8,104 bases of DNA from Pedobacter schmidteae (GTDB taxonomy: Bacteria > Bacteroidota > Bacteroidia > Sphingobacteriales > Sphingobacteriaceae): positions 1-8,104 of the forward strand of contig CAMDQV010000084.1 in the NCBI GenBank assembly GCA_945906015.1, written 5' to 3'. The notes under the pieces are model-generated. The model did no database searches. It was not told the origin of the DNA and saw only the letters and a program-made list of their open reading frames with translations. A program made the translations under genes and the position numbers. Positions 7,010 to 8,104 of this stretch are shown here, in pieces (position 1 is the first letter of the stretch; the number at the start of each line of letters is the position of its first letter).

Positions 7010-7669
7010 ATGAAATTTTTCATAGACACCGCAAATCTTGCCCAGATCAAAGAAGCTCAGGCACTTGGTATTTTAGATGGAGTAACCACCAATCCTAGCC
7101 TAATGGCAAAAGAAGGCATTACCGGACACCAAAATGTAATCAATCATTATAAAGCTATCTGTGCTTTGGTTGATGGAGATGTGAGTGCAGAAGTTATTGC
7201 CACTGACTTCGAAAACATGGTAAAAGAGGGCGAAATACTAGCTGCTCTAGATCCAAAAATAGTAGTAAAAGTACCGATGATTACTGAAGGAATAAAAGCT
7301 ATAAAATACTTTAGCTCTAAAGGCATCAAAACCAATTGTACCCTGGTATTTTCTTCAGGGCAGGCACTTTTAGCTGCTAAAGTTGGTGCTACTTATGTTT
7401 CTCCATTTATTGGTCGCTTGGATGATGTTTCTACTGATGGTTTAACCTTGATAGAAGATATTCGACTTATCTATGATAATTATGGATTCGAAACACAGAT
7501 ACTTGCTGCTTCTGTTCGTCATCCAATGCATATTATTAACTGTGCTAAAATAGGTGCTGATGTAATTACAGGACCCTTATCTGCCATGATCGCCCTTTCA
7601 AAACACCCATTGACTGACAGCGGACTTGCACAGTTCTTGGCTGACCATGCAAAGGCTGCAGGGAAATAA
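7010..7669 (+). CDS. tal: Transaldolase of the small, FSA-like (TalC/MipB) type
   Basis: This 219-residue single-domain barrel enzyme moves a dihydroxyacetone unit from sedoheptulose 7-phosphate to glyceraldehyde 3-phosphate, in the cytoplasmic non-oxidative pentose phosphate pathway. FIDTAN at 4-9 carries the conserved D6, VTTNPS occupies 25-30, and K87 in IVVKVPM is the Schiff-base lysine. SPFIGRLDD spans 131-139, and SVRHP with R170 matches the phosphate-binding area. Residues that separate true transaldolases from fructose 6-phosphate aldolase favour transaldolase: E61 stands where E. coli FSA has Gln59, and F133 where FSA has Tyr131. Length is typical and the frame intact. The ATG at 7010 is the only sensible start. 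There is no Shine-Dalgarno sequence and the leader is an octamer array, so the promoter may lie in the array or in the broken gene upstream. A purine-rich heptamer array begins right after the stop. Confidence 0.95.
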   Translation: MKFFIDTANLAQIKEAQALGILDGVTTNPSLMAKEGITGHQNVINHYKAICALVDGDVSAEVIATDFENMVKEGEILAALDPKIVVKVPMITEGIKAIKYFSSKGIKTNCTLVFSSGQALLAAKVGATYVSPFIGRLDDVSTDGLTLIEDIRLIYDNYGFETQILAASVRHPMHIINCAKIGADVITGPLSAMIALSKHPLTDSGLAQFLADHAKAAGK

Positions 7670-7774
7670 GGGGAAAGGGGAAAGGGGAAAGAGGAAAGCT
7701 GAAAGGGGAAAGCTGAAAGGGGAAAGCTGAAAGAGGAAAGGTTAAAGCTGAAAGCTAAAAGCGGAAAGCTGAAA
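7670..7774 (+). repeat. Fifteen-unit heptamer array GNNNAAA (GGGGAAA/GCTGAAA)
   Basis: Exactly 105 bases divide into 15 heptamers, nearly all ending GAAA: GGGGAAA three times, GAGGAAA, then GCTGAAA and GGGGAAA alternating. Later variants are GGTTAAA, GCTAAAA and GCGGAAA. The array starts at the base after the tal stop codon. The first four units are pure purine on the plus strand. Units grow more varied towards the HNH remnant, consistent with an older, decaying right end. No hairpin terminator for tal is visible in this stretch. Confidence 0.9.
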
Positions 7775-7897
7775 GGGTTTAAACATGTAAATCATGTTAA
7801 AGCTTTAGAAGAAAAAGTGATTATAGACCCTAGTAAAGACTTGGTACTAGTTTGTCCAAATTGTCATGCAATGCTAAACAGAAAGAAGGGCTTATAG
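7775..7897 (+). pseudogene. HNH endonuclease, C-terminal remnant
   Basis: The frame ending at TAG 7895-7897 encodes FKHVNHVKALEEK followed by DPSKDLVLVCPNCHAMLNRK. The order 'xNHVKxL ... DP-x-x-DL-x-x-VCPNCHAML' matches the C-terminal half of HNH nucleases, such as those annotated as 5-methylcytosine-specific restriction enzymes. The catalytic-type His (NH) and the CPNCH segment remain. From memory the family usually reads HH-[IV]-x-P at the first motif and MLHR at the end; here both have Asn in place of His, each explicable by one C-to-A change. No in-frame start codon exists: upstream the frame runs into the heptamer array and a stop at 7700-7702. The N-terminal part is therefore missing, apparently replaced by repeats. 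A functional peptide is unlikely. Activity and substrate cannot be judged. Confidence 0.72.
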
Positions 7898-7916
7898 GTT
7901 ACTTAAGAACTGAACC

Positions 7917-7993
7917 AAGAGCAAAGAACCAAGAGCAAAGAGCAAAGAACAAAGAACAAAGAACAAAGAACAAAGAACAAAGAACAAAGAACA
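7917..7993 (+). repeat. Eleven-unit heptamer array AAGAACA
   Basis: Seventy-seven bases divide into 11 heptamers. The first four are variants (AAGAGCA, AAGAACC, AAGAGCA, AAGAGCA) and the next seven are identical AAGAACA, followed by a broken AAGACA. The plus strand has no T. The uniform right part suggests recent expansion by slippage. The unit differs from the array at 7670-7774 but has the same 7-base period. Confidence 0.92.
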
Positions 7994-8043
7994 AAGACAA
8001 TTAAGTGTTCATTTCAAATTACCGCTATTTCTCAGATAACATA
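7994..8043. other. Unassigned spacer between arrays
   Basis: I see no gene, hairpin or promoter that I can support in these 50 bases. They separate the AAGAACA array from the final low-complexity stretch. Confidence 0.5.
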
Positions 8044-8104
8044 CAACTGACAACTAACCAACTAACTACTAAATAGTATTGAGTATTGAGTACTAACCAA
8101 CTAA
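8044..8104 (+). repeat. Third low-complexity array with 7-base period, continuing past the window
   Basis: Units such as CAACTGA, CAACTAA and CCAACTA are followed by TTGAGTA twice in tandem (8079-8092) and CTAACCA, all in 7-base register. TACTAAATAGTA (8067-8078) is a short palindrome, and TAGTA at 8074-8078 can also pair with TACTA at 8091-8095. The repeat is degenerate and cut by the window edge, so its extent and any second arm cannot be seen. Confidence 0.55.

Noticed and set aside
7147..7335. Minus-strand open frame inside tal
   Set aside because: It is antisense to the transaldolase active-site region and has no support of its own.
7670..7993. A CRISPR array
   Set aside because: The repeats are head-to-tail 7-base units without unique spacers, so they are simple tandem arrays.

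Overview
The window looks like chromosomal DNA of a Bacteroidota member, most likely in or near Sphingobacteriaceae (Pedobacter-like). This rests on protein wording, AT-rich composition, genes without clear Shine-Dalgarno sequences, and a Bacteroidota-type -7 element (TAnnTTTG) just before the SRP RNA gene. The taxon is an inference; no database was consulted.

Layout. Bases 1-145 hold the 3' end of a TrmH/SpoU-family RNA methyltransferase gene (+ strand). It converges on gltB-gltD (- strand, 6242-241), which encode the large and small subunits of glutamate synthase (GOGAT). The two genes overlap by one base, and the operon ends in a strong hairpin with a U-tract at 222-178. A roughly 200-base AT-rich spacer upstream of gltB carries a palindrome and a recurring heptamer that may be operators. 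Divergent from gltB lies the small bacterial SRP RNA gene (ffs, about 6457-6557), followed by a frameshifted four-helix-bundle protein gene of the 23S rRNA intervening-sequence family (6612-6967) and an FSA-like transaldolase gene (7010-7669).

The ordinary part is metabolic housekeeping: GOGAT assimilates ammonia-derived nitrogen into glutamate, and transaldolase works in the non-oxidative pentose phosphate pathway. The unusual part is 6565-8104. The four-helix-bundle gene is enclosed by inverted arrays of one octamer (AATTAGCA left, its complement right; 25 of 27 bases complementary in the core). This makes a compact cassette of about 440 bp wedged between the end of ffs and the tal start codon. 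Downstream of tal come a 15-unit heptamer array (GNNNAAA), a decayed HNH endonuclease 3' end, an 11-unit heptamer array (AAGAACA) and a third low-complexity array running off the window.

The best candidate for something little described is the inverted-octamer four-helix-bundle cassette, which resembles a 23S rRNA intervening sequence that has moved outside rRNA, together with the cluster of 7-8 nt arrays beside gene remnants. The structure is visible in the sequence; mobility and function are hypotheses.
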